A stretch of 64,000 nucleotides of DNA from Siphonodentalium dalli (GCA_032622095.1 CP136066.1:59986609-60050608); one strand, 5' to 3'; counted from the stretch's first letter, positions 10,187 through 25,100 are shown. The notes: generated from the sequence alone by a model not told the origin. A program made the numbers and translations.

Positions 10187-13100
10187 CTAGCAGGTGGACC
10201 CGACTTCGTCCGGGCTGTTTCCCCTTTGCTTTTCGGCGAATTGCGCGATTGACCTTGAATTGTCCATTTTGAAGGTCAAGGTCAGGTGGGGTAACGATTT
10301 TACCCGTCCAAAACACTGCCCGGACAAAAGTACCCGACAAAAGTACCCATCGAAATCCATCCGGTTTTACCCGATTTGACCATGAATTGGTCCGGGCTGT
10401 TTCCCCTCTGCTTTTCGGCGAATTGCGCGATTTGACCTTGAATTGTCCATTTTGAAGGTCAAGGTCAGTTGGGGTCACGATTTGACCCGTCCAAAACACT
10501 GCCCGGACAAAAGTACCCGTCGAAATCCATCCGGTTTTACCCGATTTGACCTTGAATTGATCATTTTGAAGGTCATGGTCAGGTCGGGGTCACGATTTGA
10601 CCCGTCCAAAACACTCAGTGGACAAAAGTAACCCCACGTATAAAATTTCGTCGAAATCCAATCAAAATTCGCGATTTGACCTTGAATTGACCCGATTTCA
10701 AGATCAAGGTTACGTCGCACGGGCAAACGAATAGACCTACGACACTCCCCATACGAAAGTATCCATAGACACCAATTTTCATCGAAACCCCGTGATACTC
10801 GGGCGTTCGACCTTGAAATGACCTGATTTCAAGGTCAATGTCACGTCGCACGGGTAAATTAATAGGCCCATGATATGCCACTCCCCGGCCGAATGTATCC
10901 CCACATACCAAGTTTCATCGAAATCGGCTCGGCCGTTCTCGAGTCCATCGCGAACAGACATACACACACACACACACCCTCACACTCCCTCACACACACA
11001 CAAACACAGATATCCCAAAATATATAATAGATATAATAAATATATATATATATAGAGAGATTGAGAGAGAGAGAGCGAGAGAGAGATAGATATAGTCGAT
11101 TTCACTCGTCAAACGCACCCCGCGAGTTCGCACAACTGGATCGCGTTTTGTGCGAGTCATTTGTACCAGTACCGCGTTACTAGTACTTCTACAGTTGTTT
11201 CGAGGCATTTCGGACATTTTTCGGCACATATGTTTTTTATTTGTTACTAAGTGCATTCCAGTGGTCATTTCCCACATTTTCTCGAACTTTTCGGACCGAG
11301 CCCAGGGTCGAGTCATATTCGGACCAACAATTAATGGTATGCCCCAAATATTTCGCCCAGCTGGCTACTTACGAATTTGGAGCCATTTGACAAAGTTTCC
11401 AAAAATAAATTTGGACTGAGCATAGGGTCAAGTCATTTTCGTCCCACTTTTTCAAACTCGACCAAACAATTTATCGGCCAAAAATGTTCCGCCCAGCTCG
11501 TCACTTACGATTACGAACTCATTAAGGCCAATTTCCCTTCATTTATAGACTTTGCCCAATTTTGAGCCATTCGGACTTTTCGACCGAAATTTGTTTCGGC
11601 CTAAATTTCTGTTAATTTTTACTTCGTTCCCGTTGTCATTTGCCACATTTTCTAGTTTGTTTCCGACGGAGCACGGGGTCGAGTCATGTTCGGACCACTT
11701 CTTCAAACTCGGCATAAAAAATGTTATGCACCAAATGTTTCGCCCAGCTGGCCACCTACGAATTGGAACTCATTAGGGCCAATGTTCCTTCATTTGGCTA
11801 ATTTCGAGGTATTTCGGACTGTTTGACCGAAATTTGTTTCGGCTCAAATTTTTGGTATTTTGTTTGTATTAAGTACGTTCCCGTAGTCATTTGCCACATT
11901 TCTAAAAATATTCACAATGACCACAGGTTCGAGTCATATTCTGACACGTTTTAAAAATCGACCCAAAATTTGTTTGGCCCCAAATGTTCTGACCCAGTCA
12001 CAGACAAATTTTGCCCGCCACACCATCGACCCTTCGTCGACGAAGACCCCTGTCACTTGAATACCATGCTCCAGCCTTGATCTGTAACGATCTTGATAAT
12101 TCATTATGGACTAAAGGCAATTTCAGATCTGTATTGCTTTTATATGATTTGCGCGGGCGTCGTTGAAAACATTGGATATACAACCTGTGCTCGGCCCGAT
12201 TTTGTTTTGGAAAATGTGGCACATGACCACGTAAATCGATCATTTCAGAAACAAACGAACGAGAACAGCCTGCGGAATATGCGCGTGCTATAACCACACG
12301 ACCCGCGAACATCGATCACGTCCGCGACAAGTACATGTGGAAGAAGTAATCAAACCTCAAAAAGCGATCGAGTGTTGGACGTGCCGATGTGACCATTTTG
12401 CTCGTGATTGCCCCCTTAAGACCGAAAACCAAAGGCACATATCTTGCTGGGTTTGCGAAGGTAATCACTTGGCTAGAAATTGCCCCTCTAAATCCGGAGA
12501 CTCAAAGCAAAGGCAATGGAACGCGCCGGTAACGCCACCTAGAGGAATCCGCCGAGATCAACCCAATCGATCACGTGACCCATCCCATAATGCACCGCAT
12601 CACAGCCGGAAATATCCGACACTAAACAAACCACCACAGCTAATGACCCCGCCCACATACGCAAAAAACTAGGGAATCCTCTCATTGAGGCCACATATGA
12701 GAGGAAATTTAGTATCAATATTGTGGTGAACCCCAGCTCATGTTTAGTTAGAATAGGTCAAAATAAATATCGTTCATTAGTGGATAGTGGCGCGGAAGTG
12801 TCATTGACTCACAAACGCGTCTATGACGCATTACAGTTTCGACCAAAACTGACTAGGGAACACATTAACCTTAGCTCCGTGAATGGGAAATCACTGGGTG
12901 TACTTGGTAGCGTTGAACTGACTTTCAGAATGGCGAAAATAAAATTAACTCATAAATTGTATGTAGTGAACGATATGACCCGGAATATGATCTTGGTGAG
13001 GGATTGGTTGACCTCTCGGGGGGTCCGACTGTATTATGATCTGGGATACCTTAAGGTCAGTGACGTGTACGTCCCCTTGGACGCAGACGCACATATAGCT

Positions 13101-16100
13101 TCTCTTCTGAGATTAAGCAGCAACGTTAGTTTAAATCCCCAAACATCGACTTTATGTATGGGAAAATAAAAAAACTTAGCTTCCCTTCATAAGTCGACAT
13201 TAGTAGAGGTTGCCCAAATCGAGAAAGGTTACCTAGCATCAGAACCCGGTCTGGAAGTTGGCAGCTCCATTTCTGGAGTAGGCAAGAGGAATAAGGTCCC
13301 AGTATTACTCATCAATAACACTAATAAAACGTTTTGGCTATGGCGAGGCAGTGTAGTTGTGAAGACAGTCGTATGCGAGCCCGAAACCAACCATGAAATC
13401 AACTCTTTGTCGCAAAGATCCCGATTCCCAACAACCCGTATTTATCGCGACAATGGCTATACTCATGGGCGCACCGACCGTAACAGGGTAGACAACTCTA
13501 AATCAACGCGCTCGGCCATCGAGAAAAGGTTGAATTTAGCTGAAATTTCATGCCCAGATCAATATCGAGAGGCACTGATGAAGTTGTTGAAGTCCAACTC
13601 AGACATTTTTGCTGAGAAGGACACTGAGCTAACTCAGACGAGCACAGTTAAAATGCACATTGACACGGGAAATCCTCCTCCAATAAAACTTCGCCCGTAT
13701 CGCACCCCTTTGAATAAACGACTGTTGGTCGACACTGCCATAAATGATATGCTTGAAGCAGACATTATCAGGCCGAGTTCGAGCCCTTATTCGGCTCCGA
13801 ATGTTTTGGCGGACAAGCGTGACGGCACAAAACGATTTTGCGTCGACTTTAGACAATTAAATTCCATAACCAAACCTGTGTCATACCCACTTCCGTTCAT
13901 CGACGATATTTTGGCGCTTCTTGGAAAATCAAAATTCTTCACCGCAGTCGATCTCAAAAGTGGCTACTGGCAATGCCAGGTCGCGGAAGAGGACAAACAA
14001 AAGACGGCATTCGCATGCCACCGATGCCTCTTTGAATTCAACTCAATGCCTTTTGGGCTCCGAAATGCTGGCGGTGTTTTCTCCCAGCTTATGGCCTAAG
14101 TATTACGTGGGATGGGTGATTACGCAATTGCGTACTTAGACGATATTCTAATCTACAGCGAGTCCCTGGAATTACACTTGGATCATATCCAGAAAGTCTT
14201 TGACAAGTTGCGCCAACATACGCTGAAATTAAAATTAAAAAAGTGCCAATTCCTAAAACAAGAAACACATTATTTGGGTTTTATAATCTATACCGACCTG
14301 ACCCCGACAAGGTCAAGGCCATCCGGTCTCTTGTACCCCCCCCCCACAAAGGATGTCCGTTCTTTCATTGGCATGAGCAACTACTATCGCAGATTTGTCC
14401 CCTCATTTTCACAGATTGCTGAACCTTCGGTGCAACTTACACAAAAGTATGCCAAATTCAAATGGGACCAAGCTTGCCAAATTTCGTTTGAAAAACTGAA
14501 GGAAAGTCTGACAGCAGTGCCACTCCTGGCCTACCCACATACGGCCACGCCCTATACATTGTATACCGATGCAAGTGACCTTTGCATTGGTGCCTGTCTG
14601 ACCCAATTGGGCTCAGATGGCATGGAAGAACCAATTTATTATCTCTCGCACAAACTTAGTGATACTCAAACCCGATGGCCAACTGTAGAAAAAGAGGCAT
14701 ATGCAATTCACTTCGCATTACAAAGGTTGGATATTACCTTCATAACGCCACTTTCACGATAAAAACAGATCATAAACCATTGAAGTATATCTTGGAATCC
14801 CCCATGCAGAACAAGAAAATCCAACAGTGGGCTTTGGGCATATCTGGATATAACTGTAACATTGAGTACATAGCGGCCCCAGATAATCACTGCACAGACC
14901 TGCTCAGTCGAACGCCCCCTAATGCATATACTGAACGGGAGAAGGCAGAAGTAGAAGTAGATATAAATGACAATAACCTTACAGTCGCCGAGACCCAGGC
15001 GGAAATAGCCGCCTTAAATTCGTCTAAATTTCAACCCAAAGACTTCGCAAGCTGCGAGGTAACCCCAAAAGAACTACCGAATAAAAATCAAATTGGTCAG
15101 GCCTACCAGCCTACTGACATACTGTTCAACAAGCCCGACTTCAATATGCTTGAGGAACAAAAGAAAGACCCGGAAATTGCGTCGGTTCTGGGCGCCCTCG
15201 ACAAAGGCGAGGACCCCCAGAATGACAAACACTTGATGATTGACGGGGTGTTATATTACCTCTCAAGTGCTGATGCAGAACCGACCCCACGCCTTTGGGT
15301 ACCCGCACATCTTCAAACCAACATAATCCAACAATACCATGATAATAATGGCCATGTGGGAATAGACAAAACACATGATGCGATTAGGTCGAAATATTTT
15401 TGGCCCAGACTGTACAAGGAACTCAACTGCTACGTTGGCAAATGCGTGACCTGCCAAGTCGGGACTCAATCCCCTAAAATGCAAATAACGGATACACCCC
15501 TTTACTCTTTTGCTAAAATTGTGTTATTTTATTTCGGTATCAAAGGATACCGAATTAAAATGGCTAATTACCCGAGGAATAACAAATATGTGGTCGAAAT
15601 TTACCATGCTCGCTGCATATTTTCCCGGAAGCGGAGAGTGGGCGTGTCAGCCGGAAGTACATCAGTGAATCATTTATTGTATATAAACGGAACGATTGGA
15701 TGAAATAAAAAGTGATTAAATAAATTAGAAAAGAACTTTATTACTTTGATCACATTAATTCGTGATAAAATAACAACGAATGGTTAGAGTTAATTAACAA
15801 AAATAATTTGGAAATAATGACTAATTGTAACTGACCTACAAATGGCAGCTTTTGATTGGTCTAAGAAAATTCCCGCGAAATACGAATCGCTGTCATTGTT
15901 CTTTTGTACACAATACATGATTCGCCGATAGGTGCGGTCGCACTAAGTTTTACCCACCCTATAAAATTATCCCACCCAATTAGAAGAATAATTATTAAAA
16001 ACCAAAAATATATTCAACTATGCAGGTTGATACAATAATTTGGAAATAGTGACTAATTGTAACTGACCTACAAATGGCAGCTTTTGATTGGTCTAAGAAA

Positions 16101-19100
16101 ATTCCCGCGAAATATGAATCGCTGTCATTGTTCTTTTGTACACAATACATGATTCGCCGATAGGTGCGGTCGCACTAAGTTTTACCCACCCTATAAAATT
16201 ATCCCACCCAATTAGAAGAATAATTATTAAAAACCAAAAATATATTCAACTATGCAGGTTGATACAGTAGTACATGTATTCATTTAATGCATGATATGTA
16301 TCTGTCTTATTTATTTTGTTTCGCTTACATGTGTGTGTCCATGTATTTGTCAAATGTGAGAATTGTGTTGTATGCATGATTGTGTCATTGTAGTTATCAA
16401 CATTTACATAAAACATATTTCGGCCAACAAAGGAATGTTAGTTTTAAATTTGTGCCACTCGGTTTGGACCTGTCAGACCCCTACCCCACATCGTTATCGG
16501 GCAATCGCTACATTATCATTTTTGTAGATTTATATAGCGGGTGGGCGGAAGCATTTCCGGTCAAGGACAAATCAGCAGACAACGTGGTTCATCTCTTGAT
16601 CGACGAAATCTTCCCACGGCATGGATGCCCCCTAGAAATAATCACAGATAACGTCAGTGAGAACATTAATTACAAGCTCAGGGACACCCTGAAAGCTTTG
16701 AACATTCACCACGTTACTGCGTCATATTATCACCCCCACAGTAACAGTAAAGTGGAGAGGTTTCACAGAAGCTTGAAAAACGTAATATCAAAGAAAATGG
16801 CGGACCAGCTAAATATGTGGGACGTCCATTTGAACCAAGCACTAGCCGCGATCAGATTTAACAAAAATGAAACTTCAAAATTTTCCCCCTTTTTCCTGTT
16901 ATACAACCGGGACGTCGTGTTCCCAATAGACAATCTCCTAAAACCCAAGCGTAAATACGCTGGAGAAGATTACCATCAGATAGCTTTGCAACAACAACAC
17001 AAATCATTTATGATGGTACACAAACACGTGAAACAGGCGAAACGCAAACAAGCAGCAAGATTTGACAAAAAGGCCACAGACACCAAATTCGAGATTGGGG
17101 AGGCCGTGTATGTTAAGAATCACTTGCGGAAAAGCAAACTGGAAAGTAAATGGAAACCCTACTTCCGCATAACTAAACAGATAACGCCCGTTACTTTCGA
17201 GCTAAGAAATCAATTAACTGGGAAGGTCACACAATCCCATGCTGAACATATGCGCAAGGCCAACCTTGAATGGGAAATCCCCAAAACTGACAACAACAAG
17301 CGTGCTCAAACGTATGTTGTTCCCCCTGAAGACGGAGATAGCGACGTTCCTGCCCCTAACCCTGTGTGTGGGTCTTCTGGCGATGAGACAGAACTATTGC
17401 CAGATGATGTAATCGCTCGATTTCGGAGACAATGTTCGGACTCCGATGATGAAGATGTCCCTTTAAGCGAGCTTAAATTGCGCTTGCAGCGTAGAAAAGC
17501 GAGACTCGCACGCTCAGAGCCGTTACAAAACCCTGACACGTCCACGGACGAGGGATCGAAGCCGAATGCCAAAGCACGACGCGCGTCCGCGCCTCGTCGA
17601 CAAAGGCGCAAAATAACAAAGATGCTTACAAGTAATGACAGCTCGGAGGATGAATTAATGGAAGTGGCCGCCGTTGAATTAACCCCTCGCGAATGTAGGT
17701 CAATACCGGCCCCACGCAAGAGTAAACAGCCCGCGAATGGAACGCTTAGCGATTTGAGAACCAAGCAATCATTCAAAAACCTGTTGTACGCAATGGCAGC
17801 AGTAATGTAAATAATAAAAAGGCACCCGAACTATTGACCTGGAATTCATTACAGAATGAATGAGACCCCGCTTTTAACTGTCTTATTGACGAGTCTAACC
17901 TGGCTTCATAAATGTTGAAAATAGCCCAATGCACCAAACCGAATCGCAAATAGAGAGTCGTTTCTGGATCAATTACAGATCGCACGTCCCCATGGAACCC
18001 GGCACTCGCGCGTAGCAATTTAACAAATAAACCTTTAAACTTTACACTCACGCGCCGAGAGATAACGAGCACCACACCAACGTGCATATCGCTACTCTTA
18101 TGGTTACTACGTTTAAGCGCATCCTGCACAAATTAAATGCGATCGAAAATATTCACACGACTGACTTAGTGAACGAAAAATATTACCCCAATGAATGGTA
18201 GAGATGTCCATGGTGGTATTTTGCCCTAGTAACAACTACAGTAGTAATTTTCATTATCTTGACCCACCGATTTTGGTGGAAATTTGTTAAACGACATTTG
18301 CCTAGGTTAGCCATTATGCACAATAAGCAGTTAGACCACCGACCTGAGGATATCCCGAATGCCGTGTTCAAATGACCCACCGACGAAGCAGTGGAGACGG
18401 ATGCCCCGAAGCCGTCTGCGCCATTCCGGGACAACACTCAGGAACGCATATATCCAATGTAGCCGTCAGAGGCTAACCACATCTGTGGCGGATTTGGATT
18501 AGTATGTTAATGTATTCCGTATTTCCTTCGTCTTGATTGTTGCACTGATATTGGAATCATTTGCATGTATATAGACATTTATGCATTTCATATATTTCAA
18601 ATATTAATTGTTGCACAACGATAATGTCCATTGTATTATAGTTATATAATTATCAGAATTATTATAGCGAGCGTTGAATAGGGATTAGAAATCCTGACAT
18701 GCAGTCATACGTTTTGATGATGAAAATCTGTCACCCCGATTTATCTTGTGTTTAACTGTTCGTCAACCAATCAATCTGTAGAATTAAGTTGTAAATTTCA
18801 TTTTCGCATTCGGCCGATCTGATGGCCCTCAAGCGATACTGATAACTTGGAAAAGTAACCATTGTGTACTGTCTGCGTCATTTATTCTCAAACCTCACAC
18901 AAATATTCGTTTGAGTCTTACAGGCTGACCATGGCGGTGGAACAAGGGTCGACCAGTTGTCAGAACCTACCCCCATACTCGGACAGTGAGGACGAAAATA
19001 CCTCGACATCCGATGATGACAATACGACATCCCATTCGGATGTGCGACCATCCACCAGCAGGCGGCCACATGAAAGCTACCTCGACATGATGCCGCACAT

Positions 19101-22100
19101 GCAGTCACCCACACCTAACAACCAGCCGTGGATACAACCTTACAACGAGCGTAGACGATATTACACGATGCAGTCACCTCCCCCGCCTTACAGCCCGCCC
19201 AGAGAAACTGAAGACGCACTCATCGACATCGACACAGATTGGTATTACTACTCGGACGAACCCCAACAGCCGATCCGGACTCGCCAGCGAACCTACACTA
19301 GAGCACGACAGCAGCCGTACCAACGACACCAACGGACATACGAACAGGGGCGGCCTCTCATTCATCGATGCCGCTGTTGCGAACTACTTCGGCAAATCAT
19401 CGACCTACTACGCAGCGACGGATTGGACTTGCGATTTCAAGAACAACTTTAAATCGGAAAAGTGATGGAGTAATGTACCAAGACAACCCCAGGGACATAA
19501 CTTTCAACCCAAGAAAGCAGACAAGCTTTAGTTCATAGGGACCGCTCGATTCACCATACATATCGGCGCGCCCCTGTTAACTATACGAAGGCACGATGCT
19601 CGACACGCAAACAACAGTTTGGACCACCTGAAGTAGAAAGCTAATGCAGCATGAAGATTTAGAAGTACACAGCACAATTTACGGATACGCTATCCTAGGT
19701 ATATCCAAAAAGATACCCATTGAAACCTAACGTAGCGGACCGCCGAGATACAGAACAAGGGGAGATACAGAAGAATGACGATAGCCCGATTACCCTAGGT
19801 ACGCCTAGATTGATGCGCCGTGAAATATGCACTGGGCTGTCATAATACCCTCTGTTTATTTAGTAAGGAGCAAACCGACACCCGATACTCAGTTCTAACC
19901 GACTACCCAGCAGTGATCAAGACCACTCGGACGCTAAGAAGACAGCTAGGATCTCCGGCCAGAAGTATGGATAGGAATGCAAGGTAAACATTATGATCTT
20001 GTATTTCTAACAACACCCCACTGATGCGCCGACGGAGAAGAAGAGCAGACGACAGGACGACGAACACTACTCGATAGCAACCACGCAGACGACAGGCCGA
20101 CGAACTCAACTGGGACTCAACCACGCAGATGACAAGCAGACACGCCCAACTTGTGAGGACGCAAGAAGACCCTAACCCGAGCAGACGACAGGAAAACGAA
20201 CACAACTAGGAAGAAGCTAGATGCCGACGATTGAATGCTGTTGACTTTGTTGTAATTAAATAATCAAACCGTTTTGATCGTCTTAAGAGTTATATGTACC
20301 CGTATTGGCACGATGTGTCCAGGTTGGTAAACAGCCTTGCATATTGGCCTACCAGACTGTTCTCAGAAGCCGATAATTCAGAAATATTCGCGAACTGCGT
20401 TATTTTTGGGGGGTCCGTGACTACCCGCCCCGAGACAACCCGCCCCCTTTCACTCCGAGACAACCCGCCCCGGGACAACCCGCCCCCTAAAATTAATTAG
20501 CGGTAATTAGTGGCTAATTAGGAGGTGTGACGGGATTATGAGATGTTTGTTTAACGAAACTGGGTTGTTCTTTATAGATTTGTATTTGACGTAACAATAA
20601 ATAGGCCTACACATGTAATATAATATAACTATTAAATGGACACAGCGATAATATGTTTATTTAAGTTTAATGAACGAAGTTTAATGAACGAAATTTAAAA
20701 ACGGAATGAAGTATATAGGCTAATATGAATATGAACGAAGATTAAAAACAAAATTTAATAAGTTTAACAAACGAACGAATGAAATTATTAATTTGGGGCT
20801 GCTTCTGCTGTTGGCTGTCTGCATTGTAAAATAGAAAACAATTGTTAGAATTTAAGAGAATTTAGAATATTTGTAATATATAAAGTATAATAGTTGTTTG
20901 TCTATGATAGTAGAATTTAAGAGAATTTAGAATATTTGTAATATATAAAGTATAATAGTTGTTTGTCTATGATAGTAGAATTTAAGAGAATTTAGAATAT
21001 TTGTAATAAGTACTGTACTTTATTTTTCAGTTATGCAGTATAATAGTTGTTTGTTTGTCTATGTTTAAGGGAGTTATGCAGCTTTAGTATAACCCACACT
21101 CAAGAGTTAATACTCACCTCCAGTGAGATGAATCCCGATCACTAAGTGTTGTGACAACACACTGTGATAATGAACCATTTGCATCAAATGTTTGTTTTGA
21201 AAGCACCCCTTTTAATTAGTCTTCACTTACCTTAAGTGCCGTTCAGTTGTCCAAACATCGTGGCATTCTTTACTCCAGTCCACGCATTGACATAATTTAC
21301 GAATAAACACATGTTTTGTTGGTCAAAATCTTTAATAATATATCTTCAAAGAACGTAAAAGAACATAATCACTATTAACAATTTCTGGACAACCCGCCCT
21401 TATTTATCGGGACAACCCGCCCCGAAAACAGCAGAGGGGCGGGTTGTCTCGGGGCGGGTAGTCCCGTTCCCACTTTTTTGTCAAAATAGATTGTCTGGTT
21501 TGTGATCCTTATTGACTCTGCCTCTGGTTGTTGTGAACTCTATGGGTACACCCAGACTCTTACATTATATTGTACATTTCACAACGCTCCCGTCTTCGAA
21601 TATATATTCGAAGACTTTGGCTTTTGTTAAAAAATGCACTTGTAATTTCGCGAACATCCTAATTTCTCGATTTTTCTTCTAAATTCAGTGTGTACAGCGA
21701 ATTGGAACGTCCTTCGCATACCGCCCTGTCCTTAGAATCAGAGAACTCGTACTGTTCGCGAACTGTGTTACTTTTCTTTCAGGGAAAGTTTTATAAGTAC
21801 CGTATTACCGTATTATCAATACAAATATAACGTAATTTACACTAAAATACTCTTACAAAAGATTGTACATTTCAGGACGGTCCCGTCTTGGAATATATAT
21901 TCGAGGACTTTCGCTCTTTGTTAAAAATGCACTGTCCTAAAAGCCGAGAACTCGAAATGTTCGCGAACTGTGTTACTTTTCTGTCAAGAGAGATTGTCTT
22001 GTTTGTGAACCTCTTTGACTAAGGCCCTGGTTTATGGTGAATCTGGGGCATACCCCGGACTCGTGGCCACTCTGGACCACACCTGCCATCGTGGTAACTC

Positions 22101-25100
22101 TGGTCCCCCTGGACTCGACGGCACTCTGGTGCACCCTCCTCGACGGTCAATCTGGCCCTCCCTTGCCCTCGTGGTCACTCTGGCCCATGCCCCAGAATGC
22201 CAGCTTCGGCTGGCACTCTGGGACTTGGGTCAGAGTGGCCTCGAGGGCAGAGGTGGGCCAGAGTGACCAACCAACTGACACTCTGGGCACCCCTGTTGGC
22301 TGGCAATCTGGGCCACCCCTTCCTTCGTGGTCACTCCGGCCCACCACTGGACTCGATAGTACTCTGGGGCACCCTCCTCGGTGGTAACTCTGGCCCACCC
22401 CTACCCTTGATGCCACTGTGGCCCATGCCACAGAGTGTCAGTCGACTAAGGCGGTTTAAACCTAGAGGTTTAGGTAGACCAGGTTTAAAGCGGAGATGAC
22501 GAATCCGGCCAAATGCTTGCACACTTATCCCTGGCATGTCGGTATCCAGATACATATCAACACAGTATACTCAAGCTGTTAGTGTAAACATATTTTTATT
22601 TCCAAATCCAAACATAATACACATAATACACAAATGACATAAATATACAACATATAAGAGATAATGTATGGAAATGAGGATCAGACAACAAGCCCGAGGG
22701 CTTATATGAAGTCTTCTCCTCTTTGGCGACATGCCCCTTCCCCAATAAGTGAGGGAGGGGTATCGATCAGACGGGAAATAATAGAAATAATATTTTTTAA
22801 AGGAGAAGTAACTAAGTTTAAGTTGGGATGGACACAGCGGGAAGATAGTGTTAGGGATAGCAGGAGGCAGAGAGAGAGAGAGAAGAGAGAATGAGGGAGA
22901 GTGAGAAAGTAGAGGGGACAGAGTTTTCAATAATTTAGTTGCTGCGTGATGAAAATTATGCTCGTAGTAATATGCATGCGTCAGGCTCATGGGAGGGGGT
23001 CAATCGCAATGGCCAATTCCTATTTCAATGGGGTTCACTGTGAATATCGCTGCATTCTTCATGTAGAATCATTTCACGTATATACAGGATAGTGACAAGT
23101 AAAGTAACTTACAAAATAATCGTTATCGGAAGACATTTAGTACTACATACATAATGGAGAACATCGTGCTGCCGCATAACGCGGCCGGAATCCAAAGCAA
23201 TTTGTTACCCATACAGATCATGGAAATCTTTTTGTTCTCATAATATATGTCTGTACTGCATTAAATATTTGTTTGTTTTCGCGAAGACTAAGCTCTCTTG
23301 ACCCCCGCATTAGTGTATTTTCAGATAAGGCAACATTTGGTAGGGAGTCATATAGTTCTCTTCTGGGCTCTTGATAAAATGTACATTCAAAGAGATAGTG
23401 GTAAGTTGTCTCAAATTCCCCACATAGACAGAAGGGGGAAATTTTTACATGGTTATCTGTCAGGTCACCACTTAGGTGGCTGCAGTTCAATCTTAACCGG
23501 GTATGGAGGATATGAGATTTACGACATTTACTATGATAAAAATAGGCAGGTGGACGTATATTGTCACTGTTCAGTTCCTTTTTGAAGTCTTCGATTGTAC
23601 TGCTGCTCTTTGTAGTTTCTGACAGTTTGTTCCATTCGGTAATTGCAGATGGTAAGAAAGAATCCATATAATAGTCATAATTAATATTCGAGGGTAGTCT
23701 TATATGTTCAAATCTTAAGTTATATCTGGAATTATTTGCCTGAATTGGTCGTACATAATTTCTTAAAATTGATGGAGCAGTTCCTCGTATCATTTTAAAA
23801 AATTGGCATAGCTTGTGTTTTCTACGGCGTGAAGAGAGGAGTTCCCAGCCAGTCTCTGACAAAAGGCACGCGTTACTCGTACTGATGGTTGCACCTGTTA
23901 CTATTCGGGCCATTTCATACTGAACCTTTTCAATGTCATCACTAAGATAATCAGGGCAGTTATCCCAAACAGGGGAGGCATATTCCAGTATTGGTCGGAT
24001 AAATGTATAATGTATTTTTTCAAGCGTTACTCTGCTTAGCTTGTATCTGTGTTTACGTACTAGATTTACTCGACTCCATGCTTTGTCAAGCATAGATCTG
24101 ATGTGGATACCCCAAGAGCCCATGTTGTCGAAAGTAAGTCCCAGATGTTTATGGCTGTCAACCTCAACAATTGTCGCGGTTCCCATTGTCAAATGTGGAT
24201 GATATACTGGTGTTTCTTTCCTGGAGATTAAGAGAGATTCCGTTTTCAAGCTGTTGTCGTGGATGTTAATGTTAGGGGACAAGCCACATATGCATATATT
24301 AACGATTGAGACCATCCTCTATGCATGCACGTGTATCTCTATTTTATTACTTCAGCATGGGACACTTCAACCTGTTTTCGCAAAAATGATCAATTTGCGA
24401 ACTTATAATATGATATGGTTTAGGTTCATGATGGGCCTGGAATCGCCTCAGTCTGAGTCCATAACGAACTGAAATGAGAGACATTTTAATATCATTATCG
24501 AATCATATTGACATATTATAAGTTCATTATGAGCGGGCAATAACACGAATAAACCAACTTACTACTTACGAGATGTGAGCTCTTTAAAATGTTATTTAAC
24601 TTTGGCCCACACCATAAAACGGAATGACTGGTGTAAGTCCAAGGTGGGCTTATTTCAGAATCAAATGATCTAATGTGAACCTATATTAATATTTTAGATC
24701 GCTTAAAGACGTATTTTCGGGAGGATATGTTGGACACTTAGTCTAACATAACACAACAACAATTGAGGAAAAATGTACGTTAACTTTTGCAGTATAGTCA
24801 ATAATTTGGAACATAACATCGACTATTTCCATATTTCAGCTATGGATCTTGGCCGCACCACGTCATACTGCCCAGATGTCGAGGAGACCACGTTCAAAGG
24901 TACGGTATCAATATACAGCAAACGAAGGGACGCTATGTCACGCCATGATACAATTTGTTGGACATGAGCTCCATATATGAGTCAATATCAATTTTGGTCA
25001 AAATTTATGTCCTCGGTGGATGATGAGTGCATAATGCAACGTGCGGATCCCAACTATTGTTCCCAGTGTGCATCTCTATCACTGTCATAACATGCACACA

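Larger units (their letters stand above)
12235..19452 (+). mobile_element. decayed Ty3/gypsy-type LTR retrotransposon (5'-truncated)
   Basis: Order along the + strand is nucleocapsid zinc knuckles, aspartic protease, reverse transcriptase, RNase H and integrase, which is the gypsy order, followed by an extra ORF. The matrix/capsid part of gag is missing: sequence upstream of 12235 is satellite-like family R2. I could not find a pair of LTRs. The copy is broken by in-frame stops at 13167 and 14097, frameshifts near 14290-14340 and 14730, and a 921-bp insertion in integrase (15524-16444). The copy is dead as an autonomous element. Confidence 0.85.

Noticed and set aside
17306-17776. 156-codon reverse-strand frame opposite the integrase C terminus
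   Set aside because: Shadow of the gypsy pol frame; no domain and serine-rich composition explained by the opposite strand.
18931-19452. Extra gypsy ORF as an envelope gene
   Set aside because: No signal peptide, hydrophobic fusion segment or transmembrane span; composition is hydrophilic throughout.
22010-22555. Overlapping open frames on both strands with GNSGPPGLDG-like sequence, possibly collagen
   Set aside because: The frames come from a GC-rich degenerate minisatellite; Gly-X-Y periodicity breaks after a few triplets and frames exist in several phases.
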